A stretch of DNA of 64,000 bases, taken from assembly GCF_003991585.1 (NCBI RefSeq), contig NZ_PQSP01000001.1, positions 434,001 to 498,000 of the forward strand, written 5' to 3'. A program made the translations under genes and the position numbers. This stretch comes from Saezia sanguinis (GTDB lineage Bacteria > Pseudomonadota > Gammaproteobacteria > Burkholderiales > Burkholderiaceae_C). Under the pieces are notes generated by a model. It was not told the DNA's origin and searched no databases. It worked only from the letters and a program-made list of their open reading frames with translations. Shown piece by piece: positions 6,290 to 15,567 of the stretch (the first letter of the stretch is position 1; each line of letters begins with the position of its first letter).

Positions 6290-7837
6290 ATGGGATCACC
6301 TACAGTTGAACCAGTCGCAACAACACCTCCGCAGCAAGGAGCAGGGGCACCCGCAGCGGCCAATAACCAGAACAATTCCGGAGCTGCTCAAACAACAACC
6401 AACGCTCCTGCAGTAGGCGTTCAGTCAGTAACCACGACCACCACCACTACAGGCTGTACCAATACAGTGGTACTGAATGCTACATATAAAGTGAAACTCA
6501 ACGTGGGAACATACAACCTGGATGATGGAGTGATCACCACTACCGGAGCATCCAAGCTGCCCTATGTGCTGGTATATGCGAGTTTTAGCCAGCCGGACAG
6601 CTGGACAGTGATTAAGACGTCTACTACCACTGGTGGGATAGTTATACCTTTAGAAAATATTGGGTATTACAGGTTGTATATCAAAGAACCCAGACTGACT
6701 TTTCAGGCTAACAGTACATTTGACATACCTTATCATATGAACACTGACGGCACTGCTAGCACACACCAAGTACAGCCGTTTTTTGGGCTAAGAGTGGAAT
6801 CTGCCAATAATTGTGCAGCAGATGCGACGACCAACAAGCTGACGCCTCCATTCACGGTAACGACGTATCTGCCAAATACCTTAAGCCGTGCAGCTAATCT
6901 TTACCCTACAACTGGACAGACATTTACACTGACACAGCAGAATTCACAATCTACACTGACTCTAAGCGGCTTTACAACCAGAACACGCAGTTCAGCAACG
7001 GCAGCGTTTCAGACACAAACGGAAAATACATACCGCATTACTTTCCAGTTGTGGTCTGATTGCTCCAGAGCTTATGGACACCTGCATACCAGAGTACAAA
7101 ATAGTACGCATCGCACTATTCTGGAAAATTTTTATCGAGAAGCTATGACAGTTTCAGGCAATAGCAGAAGACTGACATTTCGTTTTGGCACAGAAACCAG
7201 AGATAGAGAGATATTTTTTGATGAGGGCGGCACTTTTGGAGCCAGACAGACATTGTCTTTTTCGTCTCAAACCAACATGACAGCCAGTGAAGCTATCAGG
7301 CGTATTCACCCAGATGTATGGGATTACTGGGTTAGTGCCATGCAAACACTGAATCTGACCTATTCTAAAATTGGTAGTGCTTGGAGACCACATATCGGCT
7401 CTACATATCACCGTTATTCAGTAGCCCTAGATTTTAACGACACCAGGGGTATGTTAACCGTACCAAATCCTAACTATCACAGCGGTAGCCCGCCAGGCAG
7501 TCCCAATGCACAGCCGGAGATTGAAGAAGAAATTACCATTACTTTCCGCCGCGATTTGGCAGCCACAGATGTTCGACAAGACTGTAATCCGTCTACAGCA
7601 TTAAGTGCTAACAGCAGTACGGCACCCACAGCTCGCGATAAACGGATTACACTTTCCAAAAATATTTTGAATCATGTCGCGACCGGTAAACTTGGTGGAC
7701 AATTAGGCTGGACTGGCGGTCCGTGGACACTTAACTACAATCAGGTAGGGATTACCAATAATACAACACGCTTTATCACTACGGACAATACCCATAAACA
7801 CCACATCCACCTCACAGTGGGAACGGAACAAGTATAG
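6290..7837 (+). CDS. Putative T6SS effector with a LAS-type zinc metallopeptidase domain
   Basis: A 515-residue protein, not recognised over its full length. It has a Pro/Ala/Gln and then Thr-rich N-terminal tail (1-55), beta-rich middle sections (about 57-200 and 205-320), and a C-terminal domain with the signature of LAS (lysostaphin/D-Ala-D-Ala/sonic hedgehog) peptidases. SAWRPHIGSTYHRYSVALDF (363-382) gives the H-x6-D pair His374/Asp381 with upstream Arg366, and HKHHIH (502-507) gives the H-x-H motif, probably His505/His507. Such enzymes bind Zn and cut peptidoglycan cross-bridges. No signal peptide is present, as expected for a T6SS cargo, and an exported protein follows immediately. Peptidoglycan hydrolysis in prey is inferred. 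Confidence 0.62.
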   Translation: MGSPTVEPVATTPPQQGAGAPAAANNQNNSGAAQTTTNAPAVGVQSVTTTTTTTGCTNTVVLNATYKVKLNVGTYNLDDGVITTTGASKLPYVLVYASFSQPDSWTVIKTSTTTGGIVIPLENIGYYRLYIKEPRLTFQANSTFDIPYHMNTDGTASTHQVQPFFGLRVESANNCAADATTNKLTPPFTVTTYLPNTLSRAANLYPTTGQTFTLTQQNSQSTLTLSGFTTRTRSSATAAFQTQTENTYRITFQLWSDCSRAYGHLHTRVQNSTHRTILENFYREAMTVSGNSRRLTFRFGTETRDREIFFDEGGTFGARQTLSFSSQTNMTASEAIRRIHPDVWDYWVSAMQTLNLTYSKIGSAWRPHIGSTYHRYSVALDFNDTRGMLTVPNPNYHSGSPPGSPNAQPEIEEEITITFRRDLAATDVRQDCNPSTALSANSSTAPTARDKRITLSKNILNHVATGKLGGQLGWTGGPWTLNYNQVGITNNTTRFITTDNTHKHHIHLTVGTEQV

Positions 7838-7880
7838 GCATGGATTTTGAAATTCATAACATAGCAAGGTAAGATTAAAC

Positions 7881-8672
7881 ATGGTACTGCGATCATCACG
7901 TAACAATAACATCTTGTTTTCCGGAGCACTTATATTCATCTTCATCTTTTTTTCTGCGTTTACACAAGCAGAGGAAGCACCTGAATCGGCTTCACCGCAA
8001 TACTGTAAATTCAATGCAGATAATGAATGTATTGAAGTGGATATATCTAAAGGTTTTGATGAAGTGTGTGGAAGCCCAGAAGAGGACGATGATTGTTACG
8101 ACATTACACCGCCACCCCAAAGCGCACTTCAAAGGAATCAACTTGATGGGAAGGGCCCTGCTTATCAGGTGAGGCCTGATAACTGGCCTTTCCGGGCTAT
8201 TTATTCTGATCCTGCAATGACGTTCGGTGCTCTTGAGTTTGATTCAAAAGGCAATCTCCTGGATGTTGCTGGAAAAGCCTGGAATGGTGCTTACGTCACT
8301 GAGTTTTACAGAGACGGTAGTCCTGTGTGGGGTCACAACGGCTATAAGGTGTATTACATTGTTCATCCGGATAAACAGAACCCTATTGTGGAGCAAGGGT
8401 TTGTTGTGAGTGATGACTTCAAGCATATATGTCCTGCTGTTCAAATTGCCCAGAGTTATTCTGCAATTAAACAAGGAGGAGATTATCTTTATCTCAGAGG
8501 CGATTGTGCGCAAGAGCAACCAGTAGAAATAGAAGGTCATACATTCTGGTCATATCCGAATGGCTCTATGATTTGGACAATACAACGTTTTGGTGAGCCC
8601 AAGAAACCAGTATATGACCGGTCAGGCACTTGCAGGCTTTACTGTGATGTATTGCAAGCAGATGCCCCATGA
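7881..8672 (+). CDS. Exported Cys-rich protein, probable periplasmic immunity protein
   Basis: A 263-residue protein of no recognised family. A clear Sec signal peptide (positive start RSSRNNN, hydrophobic 11-27, cleavage after FTQA near residue 30) sends it to the periplasm. The mature part begins acidic and carries eight Cys (42, 50, 63, 72, 184, 209, 251, 255), an even number suited to disulfides. A section around 115-160 (FGALEFDSKGNLLDVAGKAW) has MORN/YD-like short beta hairpins. It starts 43 bp after the putative peptidase effector and ends the islet. A periplasmic partner is just what a cell-wall-cutting effector would need, so immunity is the leading inference. Confidence 0.58.
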   Translation: MVLRSSRNNNILFSGALIFIFIFFSAFTQAEEAPESASPQYCKFNADNECIEVDISKGFDEVCGSPEEDDDCYDITPPPQSALQRNQLDGKGPAYQVRPDNWPFRAIYSDPAMTFGALEFDSKGNLLDVAGKAWNGAYVTEFYRDGSPVWGHNGYKVYYIVHPDKQNPIVEQGFVVSDDFKHICPAVQIAQSYSAIKQGGDYLYLRGDCAQEQPVEIEGHTFWSYPNGSMIWTIQRFGEPKKPVYDRSGTCRLYCDVLQADAP

Positions 8673-8777
8673 ACGATTCCGTTTTTTAAGCAATCTGTTT
8701 CAGCACTGGCTTTATTAAAAGTGACAACGATCCACATGGTAATGCGCTCACTTTTACATACTTTTTTCATACCATAA

Positions 8778-8803
8778 CAAAAAAGGCCATCGTAAGATGG
8801 CCT
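8778..8803 (-). terminator. Rho-independent terminator of dnaQ/tRNA-Val
   Basis: On the minus strand the stem AGGCCATC/GATGGCCT closes a 4-nt loop and is followed at once by TTTTTTGTT. It lies 17 bp beyond the tRNA-Val 3' end. Confidence 0.85.
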
Positions 8804-8819
8804 AACTTGTTGTTTTTAT

Positions 8820-8894
8820 TGGTGGGTGATACAGGGTTTGAACCTGTGACCCCTGCCGTGTGAAGGCAGTGCTCTACCGCTGAGCTAACCACCC
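8820..8894 (-). tRNA. tRNA-Val (anticodon CAC)
   Basis: On the minus strand a full cloverleaf can be folded: acceptor GGGTGGT, D-arm AGCTCAGCGGTAGAGC, anticodon stem CTGCC/GGCAG around loop TTCACAC (anticodon CAC, Val), T-arm with GTTCAAACC, and an encoded CCA end. It starts only 19 bp after the dnaQ stop codon, so it is probably cut from the dnaQ transcript, and is followed by a strong terminator. The T6SS islet ends right next to its 3' end, a common side for integrated DNA, but no duplicated 3' segment was found at the other end of the islet. Confidence 0.97.
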
Positions 8895-8913
8895 AAATTC
8901 GGTGAAGCTGCAA

Positions 8914-9642
8914 TTATGACACAGTCGAAGGTGAAGATGCAAGCCCCCATTGCACTTTTCCGCCGGATTCTTTGTCAATTTCTTCTAAAACTTTTTGGTG
9001 TGCCTGCAATTCTTCTGGTGTAGCGATAATGACTGGAAATGTGATGGCGGAAAGATCCGCTGCATTGGGATTATTATGACCAGCAGTGCCACTGTAGTCA
9101 CCTGAATCATCAATGACCAGTGCATGCTGCCCACGGGTCATGTTGATATAGACATCGGCCAGCAACTGGGCATCCAGCAGGGCACCGTGCAGCGTGCGGT
9201 TAGAGTTGTCTACACCGAGGCGGTCACACAGTGCATCCAGCGAGTTACGCTTGCCGGGAAACAGTTCCCGTGCCATGGCCAGGCTGTCAGTTACCCGCAC
9301 ATCCAGTTTTTCGATGGGTGGTAGTCCCAGCAACTCAAATTCTTTGTTCATGAATGCCACGTCAAAAGCGGCGTTATGAATGATCAGCTCTGAGCCCTGG
9401 AGGTATTCAAGCAGGTCGTTCACAATGTCTTTGAACAATGGCTTGTCTTTGAGGAATTCGCTAGTGATGCCGTGGACTTTTAAGGCATCTTCATGGCTTT
9501 CGCGCTCGGGGTTGATGTAATAATGCCTGTCGTTGCCGGTCAGGCGCCGGTTAAGTACTTCAACGCAGCCGATTTCGAGTATCCGGTCCCCCGTCTGGGG
9601 ATTCAGCCCGGTTGTTTCAGTATCAAGAACAATTTGTCGCAT
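8914..9642 (-). CDS. dnaQ: DNA polymerase III epsilon subunit (3'-5' proofreading exonuclease)
   Basis: A 242-residue DEDDh exonuclease that removes mismatched nucleotides during replication as part of the Pol III core. The catalytic set is complete: Asp7 and Glu9 in DTETTG, Asp94 in IIHNAAFDVAF, His152 and Asp157 in HGALLDAQLL. A C-terminal tail (about 180-242), needed in DnaQ for binding the alpha subunit, is present. The length agrees with E. coli DnaQ. It reads into tRNA-Val downstream; upstream lies fdx, also on the minus strand. Confidence 0.96.
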   Translation of the reverse strand: MRQIVLDTETTGLNPQTGDRILEIGCVEVLNRRLTGNDRHYYINPERESHEDALKVHGITSEFLKDKPLFKDIVNDLLEYLQGSELIIHNAAFDVAFMNKEFELLGLPPIEKLDVRVTDSLAMARELFPGKRNSLDALCDRLGVDNSNRTLHGALLDAQLLADVYINMTRGQHALVIDDSGDYSGTAGHNNPNAADLSAITFPVIIATPEELQAHQKVLEEIDKESGGKVQWGLASSPSTVS

Positions 9643-9686
9643 AAGTGCAAAGTATACAAGGTACAGGCCAACAGGGCATACCTGTT

Positions 9687-10025
9687 TTATCCGTTTTCGC
9701 GCGCGTGGTTGATGGAGTATTTCGGTATTTCGATGGTGACATCCTGATCAGCCATGATGGCCTGGCAACTCAGCCTCGAATCGGGCTCCAGTCCCCAGGC
9801 TTTATCCAGCATATCTTCTTCACATTCCTGCAGCTCGTTCAGAGAATCAAAGCCTTTACGGACAACAACGTGGCACGTTGTGCAGGCACAGCTCATTTCA
9901 CAGGCATGTTCAATGGGTATGCCGTTTTCCAGTAAGGCCTCGCAAATGGATGTGCCGGGTTCGGCCTGGATTTCAGTTCCGTTCGGGCAATACTGTTCGT
10001 GGGGTAATACTTTGATAACTGGCAT
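9687..10025 (-). CDS. fdx: ISC-type [2Fe-2S] ferredoxin
   Basis: A 112-residue ferredoxin that supplies electrons for Fe-S cluster assembly on IscU. Ligands Cys42, Cys48, Cys51 and Cys87 sit at exactly the positions known in E. coli Fdx, and the non-ligand Cys46 of this family is also kept (CEMSCACTTC). The gene starts directly after the hscA stop codon (10025 against 10026), giving tight translational coupling. It is the last gene of hscB-hscA-fdx. Confidence 0.97.
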   Translation of the reverse strand: MPVIKVLPHEQYCPNGTEIQAEPGTSICEALLENGIPIEHACEMSCACTTCHVVVRKGFDSLNELQECEEDMLDKAWGLEPDSRLSCQAIMADQDVTIEIPKYSINHARENG

Positions 10026-11885
10026 TCACAATTCCTCAACATGCCGACCCGATAGCGCATCCCGGATGCTGCGGTTCATGCGCGCTGCGGCAAAGCCTTC
10101 TGTACCATTGGCAAGGGCACGCGTTGCGGCTTCTATTGCTGTAACATTTTCTGACTGGATGGCTTTTTGCAGCGCATTGATCAATACATCCACCTCCATG
10201 CGTTCACTGAGTTCGAGCAGGTCGCCGTCAGCCACCAATGCCGAGTCGGTCGCCTGCATGAGTTGTTGCGCACTCACCAGCGCTTCACGCAGGCTGCGGG
10301 CCCGCATGTCGTCCTGCGCATGGTTGAACCCATCGTTGAGCATGTGTGTAATGTCTGCATCTGAAAGGCCGTATGACGGTTTGACTTCAATGCTGGCTTC
10401 CACACCAGAGGTCAGTTCCTGCGCCTGTACGGTCAACAGGCCATCAGCATCGACTGTTAAAGTGATACGTATGCGCGCGGCGCCTGCTGCCATGGGCGGA
10501 ATGCCGCGCAGTTCAAAGCTGGCGAGCGAACGGCATTCGCTGACAAGATCGCGTTCTCCTTGCAAAACATGCAGCGACAGGGCAGTCTGGCCGTCTTTAA
10601 ACGTTGTGAAATCCTGCGCCTTGGCAATGGGGATCGGGGAGTTGCGGGGGATGATATGCTCCACCAGCCCTCCCATGGTTTCAATGCCCAGCGATAAGGG
10701 GAGCACGTCCAGCAGCAGCATGTCTTCATTATCTCTGTTGCCTGCCAGTGCATCGGCCTGAATTGCCGCACCCAATGCCACAACTTCATCCGGGTTCAGA
10801 TTGGTCAGCGGTGCAAAACCAAACATGTCTGTCAGAGCCTGATGCACCTGGGGCATGCGGGTGGCTCCGCCTACCAGCACAATGCCTTGTATATCATGCG
10901 ACTTTAACCGGGCATCGCGTAAAACCTTGCGGGTTAATTGAATGGTTTTATCTGTCAGGCTATGGGTTAATGTGTCAAATTCTTCACGAGATACGTTAAA
11001 TTCAACGTCTATTTGATTGATTTTACATGAAAATTTTGCAACGCCTTTGATGCTGAGCGCTTCTTTGGTTTGACGCGCTGCCATTAGAATAGCACGCTTG
11101 TCTTCAGGTGAAGATATTTCAATTTTCCGTGTTTCAAGTATCCACTGCGCCAGTGCATTATCGTAATCATCACCCCCAAGGGCAGAATCCCCGCCTGTGG
11201 ATATAACCTCAAACACGCCTTTGGTCAGGCGCAGCACGGAAAGGTCAAAAGTACCGCCTCCCAGGTCGTAAACGGCGTAAATGCCTTCGCTGCCGTTATC
11301 CAGCCCGTATGCTATAGCTGCTGCGGTAGGTTCGTTCAAAAGGCGCAGTACATGCAGCCCGGCAAGGCGGGCTGCGTCTTTGGTGGCCTGGCGCTGGGCA
11401 TCGTCAAAATAGGCCGGAACGGTAATGACCGCACCGACAATATCTTCCGTGCCAAACGTCATTTCTGCCCGTGTTTTTAGTGCCAGCAGTATTTCAGCAG
11501 AAGCCTCCACCGGAGATTTAATGCCTGCAGAGGTATCAAAAGCCACCATGCCCGGCGTGTTGAGCAAGCGGTAGGGGAGCTGATCCGGGTTTGAAATGTC
11601 TTCCAGTTTGCGACCGATGAAACGCTTGGCCGAAAGAATGGTGTTGACCGGGTCTGATGCCTGCACCAGTTCAGCCATGGTCCCTACCTGTGCAGGCTGT
11701 CCGGCCTGATAATGCACAACAGAAGGCAGCAAATACATGCCTTGCTCGTCCGGCAGGCATTCTGCAATACCATTGCGAACCGCGGCAACCAGAGAATGCG
11801 TGGTTCCAAGATCGATACCGATTGCGGTGCGACGCCGGTGGGGATCTGGCGTGGCACCAGGTTCTGATATTTGTAGTAAAGCCAT
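10026..11885 (-). CDS. hscA: Fe-S cluster assembly Hsp70 chaperone HscA
   Basis: A 619-residue Hsp70 of the HscA branch, which uses ATP to drive cluster transfer from IscU. The ATPase domain (about 18-390) has [26 protein letters not shown] ([18 protein letters not shown]) and [10 protein letters not shown]; the substrate domain follows, with an HscA-like short C-terminus in place of the EEVD-type tail of DnaK. Its target motif, LPPVK, is present in the IscU encoded at 23154-23540. A 166-bp gap separates it from hscB, larger than usual for these two genes, so an internal promoter is possible. Confidence 0.96.
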   Translation of the reverse strand: MALLQISEPGATPDPHRRRTAIGIDLGTTHSLVAAVRNGIAECLPDEQGMYLLPSVVHYQAGQPAQVGTMAELVQASDPVNTILSAKRFIGRKLEDISNPDQLPYRLLNTPGMVAFDTSAGIKSPVEASAEILLALKTRAEMTFGTEDIVGAVITVPAYFDDAQRQATKDAARLAGLHVLRLLNEPTAAAIAYGLDNGSEGIYAVYDLGGGTFDLSVLRLTKGVFEVISTGGDSALGGDDYDNALAQWILETRKIEISSPEDKRAILMAARQTKEALSIKGVAKFSCKINQIDVEFNVSREEFDTLTHSLTDKTIQLTRKVLRDARLKSHDIQGIVLVGGATRMPQVHQALTDMFGFAPLTNLNPDEVVALGAAIQADALAGNRDNEDMLLLDVLPLSLGIETMGGLVEHIIPRNSPIPIAKAQDFTTFKDGQTALSLHVLQGERDLVSECRSLASFELRGIPPMAAGAARIRITLTVDADGLLTVQAQELTSGVEASIEVKPSYGLSDADITHMLNDGFNHAQDDMRARSLREALVSAQQLMQATDSALVADGDLLELSERMEVDVLINALQKAIQSENVTAIEAATRALANGTEGFAAARMNRSIRDALSGRHVEEL

Positions 11886-12051
11886 CAGTACAGTTGATTA
11901 CAAATGAAATATTTTTTATATTTTGCCCGTATTAGGGGGTTATGCCGAATAATACCAGCGAAACTGTGTCCTTATCAGAGGCAAGCCTGTTATCCCTTCT
12001 GAGAGTGATTATGTATGCAAGGAAATCAAATCTGGCTGGCCTGACATGGCT

Positions 12052-12582
12052 TCAGGCGTCAAGCTGGTCGAGCTTATCGTTGATGTTTTTCATGAACCGG
12101 TCCATGAACATCAGAACACGGACCTGTTGTGCCGCCTGCGGATAATCTCCTTTTTCGTCAGTCAGCCAGGCCAGTGTGGACAAAGACCGCGCGTATTCTG
12201 CGTCTACAATGCCCTGCAACTGATCAACCTGGCTCATTGTCCGGGCAGCTTCAAGCTGTTCACGCCACTCCAGTTGCTGCATTAAAAATGCGGCTGGCAT
12301 TGATGTATTGGTTTCTGAATTGATGGCAACGCCGGCCAGTTCGCACAACAGGGCTGCACGCGCAACCGGGTTTTTCAAGCGTTGATAAGCCTCATTGATC
12401 CGCACCGACCATTGGGTTGCTGCCCGTTGTGCTGCCTCGCCCTGAGACGCAAAGCGGTCAGGGTGCATCTGCGCCTGCAGATCTTTCCAGCGTTGTTGCA
12501 GCATCTGCTCATCTTGTTCAAACTGCTGCTTTATGCCCAGAATTGCAAAGTCGTTATCGGTCAGATTGACGGAGGTACTCAT
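12052..12582 (-). CDS. hscB: Fe-S cluster assembly J-domain co-chaperone HscB
   Basis: A 176-residue co-chaperone that brings IscU to HscA and stimulates its ATPase. An N-terminal J domain (about 8-80) carries the essential HPD tripeptide at residues 40-42 (MHPDRF). The C-terminal three-helix IscU-binding domain (about 95-176) has the family's MEWREQL-like element (MQQLEWREQLE). It is the first gene of the minus-strand hscB-hscA-fdx unit, which is separated by about 9 kb from iscRSUA. Confidence 0.96.
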   Translation of the reverse strand: MSTSVNLTDNDFAILGIKQQFEQDEQMLQQRWKDLQAQMHPDRFASQGEAAQRAATQWSVRINEAYQRLKNPVARAALLCELAGVAINSETNTSMPAAFLMQQLEWREQLEAARTMSQVDQLQGIVDAEYARSLSTLAWLTDEKGDYPQAAQQVRVLMFMDRFMKNINDKLDQLDA

Positions 12583-12803
12583 GGTACTTATCTTTGTTTT
12601 ATTGTGTGTGCCAAGGGCAGAAAGGCTGCCCGCCCCAAATAGGGGATATTGTATGTATGTACGGTATGGGCAGGGCTCTGCGCGTGACTTGCACCTACGC
12701 TGCGTGAGGTATTAGCCTGCTGACACGGTTATTTGCCGGCTGTGGCTTTCAAAAATACCCTTTGATATGAGCATAACGCTCAAAACCCCGCTAATATAGC
12801 GAC

Positions 12804-13574
12804 ATGTGTCAATTACTTGGAATGAACTGCAATACGCCAACCGATATTGTTTTCAGTTTTACCGGTTTTGCCAATCGTGCCGGAAAAACAGGAATTCATA
12901 CGGATGGGTTTGGTATTGCCTTTTTTGAAGGCAAGGGGTTACGGCTGTTTGTGGACTCGCAGCCTGCGCTGACGTCACCTGTTGCGGTGCTGATCAAAAA
13001 CTATCCGATTCAAAGCGAAAATGTGATTGCGCATATCCGCAAAGCGACTGTTGGCGAGGTTCGGCTGGAAAACTGCCATCCGTTCTGTCGTGAACTGTGG
13101 GGGCGGTATTGGGTTTTTTCTCACAACGGAGATCTTAAAAACTATGCACCGCGGCTGCATTCGCATTTTCGGCCGGTAGGCAGCACAGACAGTGAACTGG
13201 CATTCTGCTGGATCATGCAGGAACTGGCCAAGGCCCATGCCGGTATGCCTTCTATTGCGGAATTGAGCAATACACTGCGTGAACTGGCTCAGGTGGTTTC
13301 ACGTTATGGCACTTTTAATTTCATGCTCAGTAATGGCGTGGCTTTGTGGACGCACTGCACAACCAGCCTGTTTCACCTGACGCGGCAGTTTCCTTTCAAA
13401 TCAGCACGTTTACAGGATGAAGACATGGCGGTGGACTTTTCTCAGCTCACCACGCGTGACGATCGCGTAGCGCTGATTGCAACAGAACCTTTGACAACGG
13501 ATGAGCCCTGGGAGCCTTACAGTACAGGCGAACTGAAAGTATTTATGAAAGGCGAGTACCTGGTCGATATATAG
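12804..13574 (+). CDS. Class II glutamine amidotransferase (YafJ-like)
   Basis: A 256-residue N-terminal-nucleophile amidotransferase. Removal of Met exposes Cys2 (MCQLLGMNCN), the catalytic residue that frees ammonia from glutamine. The motifs GFGIAFFEG, AHIRKAT, HNGDL (around 111-115) and the STDSELAF stretch are those of the GATase II fold. It consists of this domain alone, as in YafJ, so the acceptor reaction is unknown; gamma-glutamyl amide hydrolysis is a guess from the family. A strong terminator follows. Confidence 0.88.
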   Translation: MCQLLGMNCNTPTDIVFSFTGFANRAGKTGIHTDGFGIAFFEGKGLRLFVDSQPALTSPVAVLIKNYPIQSENVIAHIRKATVGEVRLENCHPFCRELWGRYWVFSHNGDLKNYAPRLHSHFRPVGSTDSELAFCWIMQELAKAHAGMPSIAELSNTLRELAQVVSRYGTFNFMLSNGVALWTHCTTSLFHLTRQFPFKSARLQDEDMAVDFSQLTTRDDRVALIATEPLTTDEPWEPYSTGELKVFMKGEYLVDI

Positions 13575-13690
13575 CCCCGGTGCTTTTCGGCGCTCATGGA
13601 TGCGTTGCAAATGCGGCGCTTTGGGGCTTAACACATTTTGGATTCTGCCACGAGCACTGCCAATTACAAAAATCGTGTATATTTAGATAA

Positions 13691-13718
13691 GCAGTTCCGG
13701 TGAGAACTGCCATTTTTT
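13691..13718 (+). terminator. Rho-independent terminator after the amidotransferase gene
   Basis: Stem GCAGTTC (13691-13697) and GAACTGC (13704-13710) around CGGTGA, followed by CATTTTTTC. It lies about 115 bp after the stop codon and about 205 bp before the TerC-family gene. Confidence 0.75.
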
Positions 13719-13923
13719 CTTTAATGACTCTTATCATGGACCGTCCTCGAAGTCGATTGACTTACATACGCTTATTTTCTCATCTCTTTTCAGGCACTTC
13801 GTGCCCTTTCATTGAGCTTATTCCTCCCCGATTGCATAGCAACTCCCGCCCTGGCAATTTGCCGGCGGCGTGCGGCAGCAGGGCAATGCCTGCATTGCAT
13901 TTAAGCACACAGGAGCATGCATA

Positions 13924-15495
13924 ATGGAATTCTCCCTGATCATTCTGCTGGTGACGCTGATACTGCTGGAAATTGTCCTGGGGGTGGACAATCTGGTCTT
14001 TATCGCCATTCTGGCTGACAAGCTGCCCCCTCAGCACCGTGACAAGGCGCGCATCATCGGGCTTTCACTGGCGCTGGTGATGCGTATCATTCTGCTGTCA
14101 CTGGTGTTCCTGCTGGTTAAGCTGACAGAGCCGCTGTTTACTGTTTTTTCACATCCGTTTTCCGTGCATGATCTGATCATGCTGGGCGGCGGGCTGTTTT
14201 TGATTTTCAAAGCCACCGTGGAACTGCATGAACGGCTGGAAGGTGTGCCTGCTGCCGAGCATGGACAACGCGAGCATGCCACATTGTGGAGCGTCGTTGT
14301 TCAGATTGTTATTCTGGATGCGGTTTTTTCGCTGGACTCGGTCATCATGGCTGTCGGCTTGGCCAAAGAGCACTTCTGGATCATGGTCAGCGCGGTTTGT
14401 ATTGCCATGGGGGCGATGATGTTTGCCTCCAAACCACTGACCAAATTTGTCAATGCGCATCCTACCGTGGTGGTGTTGTGTCTGAGCTTTTTGCTGATGA
14501 TTGGCGCCACACTGATTGCGGAAGGTTTCGGCCTGCATGTGGATAAAAAATACGTCTATGCAGCCATCGGTTTTTCCATCATGATCGAGATTTTTAACCA
14601 GGTGGCACGCCGCAATTTCCTGAAGTACCAGGCGCGTATTCCGTTAAGGGAGCGAACAGCGAATACCATTTTTAACATGATTGGGCTGCACGGAGGCAAA
14701 CACACTTTTACCGCTGCATCTGAAACAACATCCGGTTCCAGTGTACAGACCGGTGCGAACAGCCCTGTATTTGGGGATGAAGAGCGTTTCATGATCCGCG
14801 GGATTCTCACGCTGGCAGACCGCTCCATCAAAACCATCATGACGCCGCGTATGGATATTTCCTGGATTGACAGCGAAGATACGCCTGAGCAGATCAAGCA
14901 GGCGCTGCTGGATTCTCCGCACAGTCTGTTTCCGGTCTGCCAGGGCAATCTAGACCATGTGATTGGCGTCGTTAATGCCAAAGATCTACTGGAAGCCATG
15001 GAAAATGGCATTGCCGTGGATGACATGCTCAAGCAGCACCCGCCCATTATGGTGCCGGAAAGTATTGATTCGCTGCAGTTGCTGAAAGTCCTGCGGGCAG
15101 CCAAACGCCGTCTGGTACTGGTGACCGATGAGTTTGGGGCAATTCAGGGGCTGATCACGCCGCTGGACATTCTGGAAGCCATTGCCGGTGAGTTTCCGGA
15201 TGAAGATGAAACGCCTGATATCACCAAACAGGAAGGCGAGGTCTGGCTAGCCAAGGGCAGTGCTAGCCTGCATCAGTTGGAGCGGGCGCTGGGAAGCATT
15301 GACTTTATCCAGCCGGGAGAAGAGTATGCGACGCTGGCAGGGCTGCTGTTGGCTGAATATGGCCAGATACCGCAGGAAGGCACGGTGATTGATATTGCGC
15401 CTTACCGCTTTGAGGTGGTGGAGATGGACAAGCGCCGCATCGAGCTGGTACGCATCAGCATGCTGCCAGTAATACAACCGGATCAGTCAGATTAA
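13924..15495 (+). CDS. TerC-family membrane protein with CBS pair and CorC/HlyC domain
   Basis: A 523-residue inner-membrane protein of the YegH/YoaE type. Residues 1-230 form the TerC domain, with about seven helices and the acidic signatures [12 protein letters not shown] and [12 protein letters not shown], which suit a metal-ion path. A CBS-domain pair (about 290-410; [23 protein letters not shown]) and a C-terminal CorC/HlyC domain (about 430-510) follow. TerC proteins are linked to Mn/Ca export or tellurite tolerance, so metal homeostasis is likely but the substrate is not shown. The ATG at 13924 is preceded by AGGAG at 13911; upstream in-frame starts lack a site. No Mn riboswitch core was recognised in the 5' region. 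Confidence 0.87.
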   Translation: MEFSLIILLVTLILLEIVLGVDNLVFIAILADKLPPQHRDKARIIGLSLALVMRIILLSLVFLLVKLTEPLFTVFSHPFSVHDLIMLGGGLFLIFKATVELHERLEGVPAAEHGQREHATLWSVVVQIVILDAVFSLDSVIMAVGLAKEHFWIMVSAVCIAMGAMMFASKPLTKFVNAHPTVVVLCLSFLLMIGATLIAEGFGLHVDKKYVYAAIGFSIMIEIFNQVARRNFLKYQARIPLRERTANTIFNMIGLHGGKHTFTAASETTSGSSVQTGANSPVFGDEERFMIRGILTLADRSIKTIMTPRMDISWIDSEDTPEQIKQALLDSPHSLFPVCQGNLDHVIGVVNAKDLLEAMENGIAVDDMLKQHPPIMVPESIDSLQLLKVLRAAKRRLVLVTDEFGAIQGLITPLDILEAIAGEFPDEDETPDITKQEGEVWLAKGSASLHQLERALGSIDFIQPGEEYATLAGLLLAEYGQIPQEGTVIDIAPYRFEVVEMDKRRIELVRISMLPVIQPDQSD

Positions 15496-15503
15496 AGTAA
15501 GAA

Positions 15504-15543
15504 AAACGCTCCACATTCTGCTTGCAAAAGAATGGGAGCGTTT
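15504..15543 (-). terminator. Long hairpin between the converging TerC and BPSS1780-like genes
   Basis: AAACGCTCC plus CATTCT pair with AGAATG plus GGAGCGTTT, giving 15 bp with one bulged A and a 9-nt loop. On the minus strand it is followed by TTC after four T, so it mainly ends the membrane-protein operon, and probably works both ways. Confidence 0.75.
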
Positions 15544-15567
15544 GACGCTATACGGCTAAAAGCAAAC

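Noticed and set aside
8726..8765. Terminator directly after the immunity gene (AAAAGTGA/TCACTTTT)
   Set aside because: The two arms match but the loop is over 20 nt and AT content is high; too weak to list as a terminator.
9754..10761. Plus-strand open frame of 335 codons over fdx and hscA
   Set aside because: Opposite two certain genes and of low-complexity Ser-rich composition, as expected for an antisense frame.
13635..13923. Manganese (yybP-ykoY) riboswitch in front of the TerC-family gene
   Set aside because: TerC-type genes often have one, but the conserved GGGGAGUAGC-type core could not be found; only a terminator for the preceding gene was seen.
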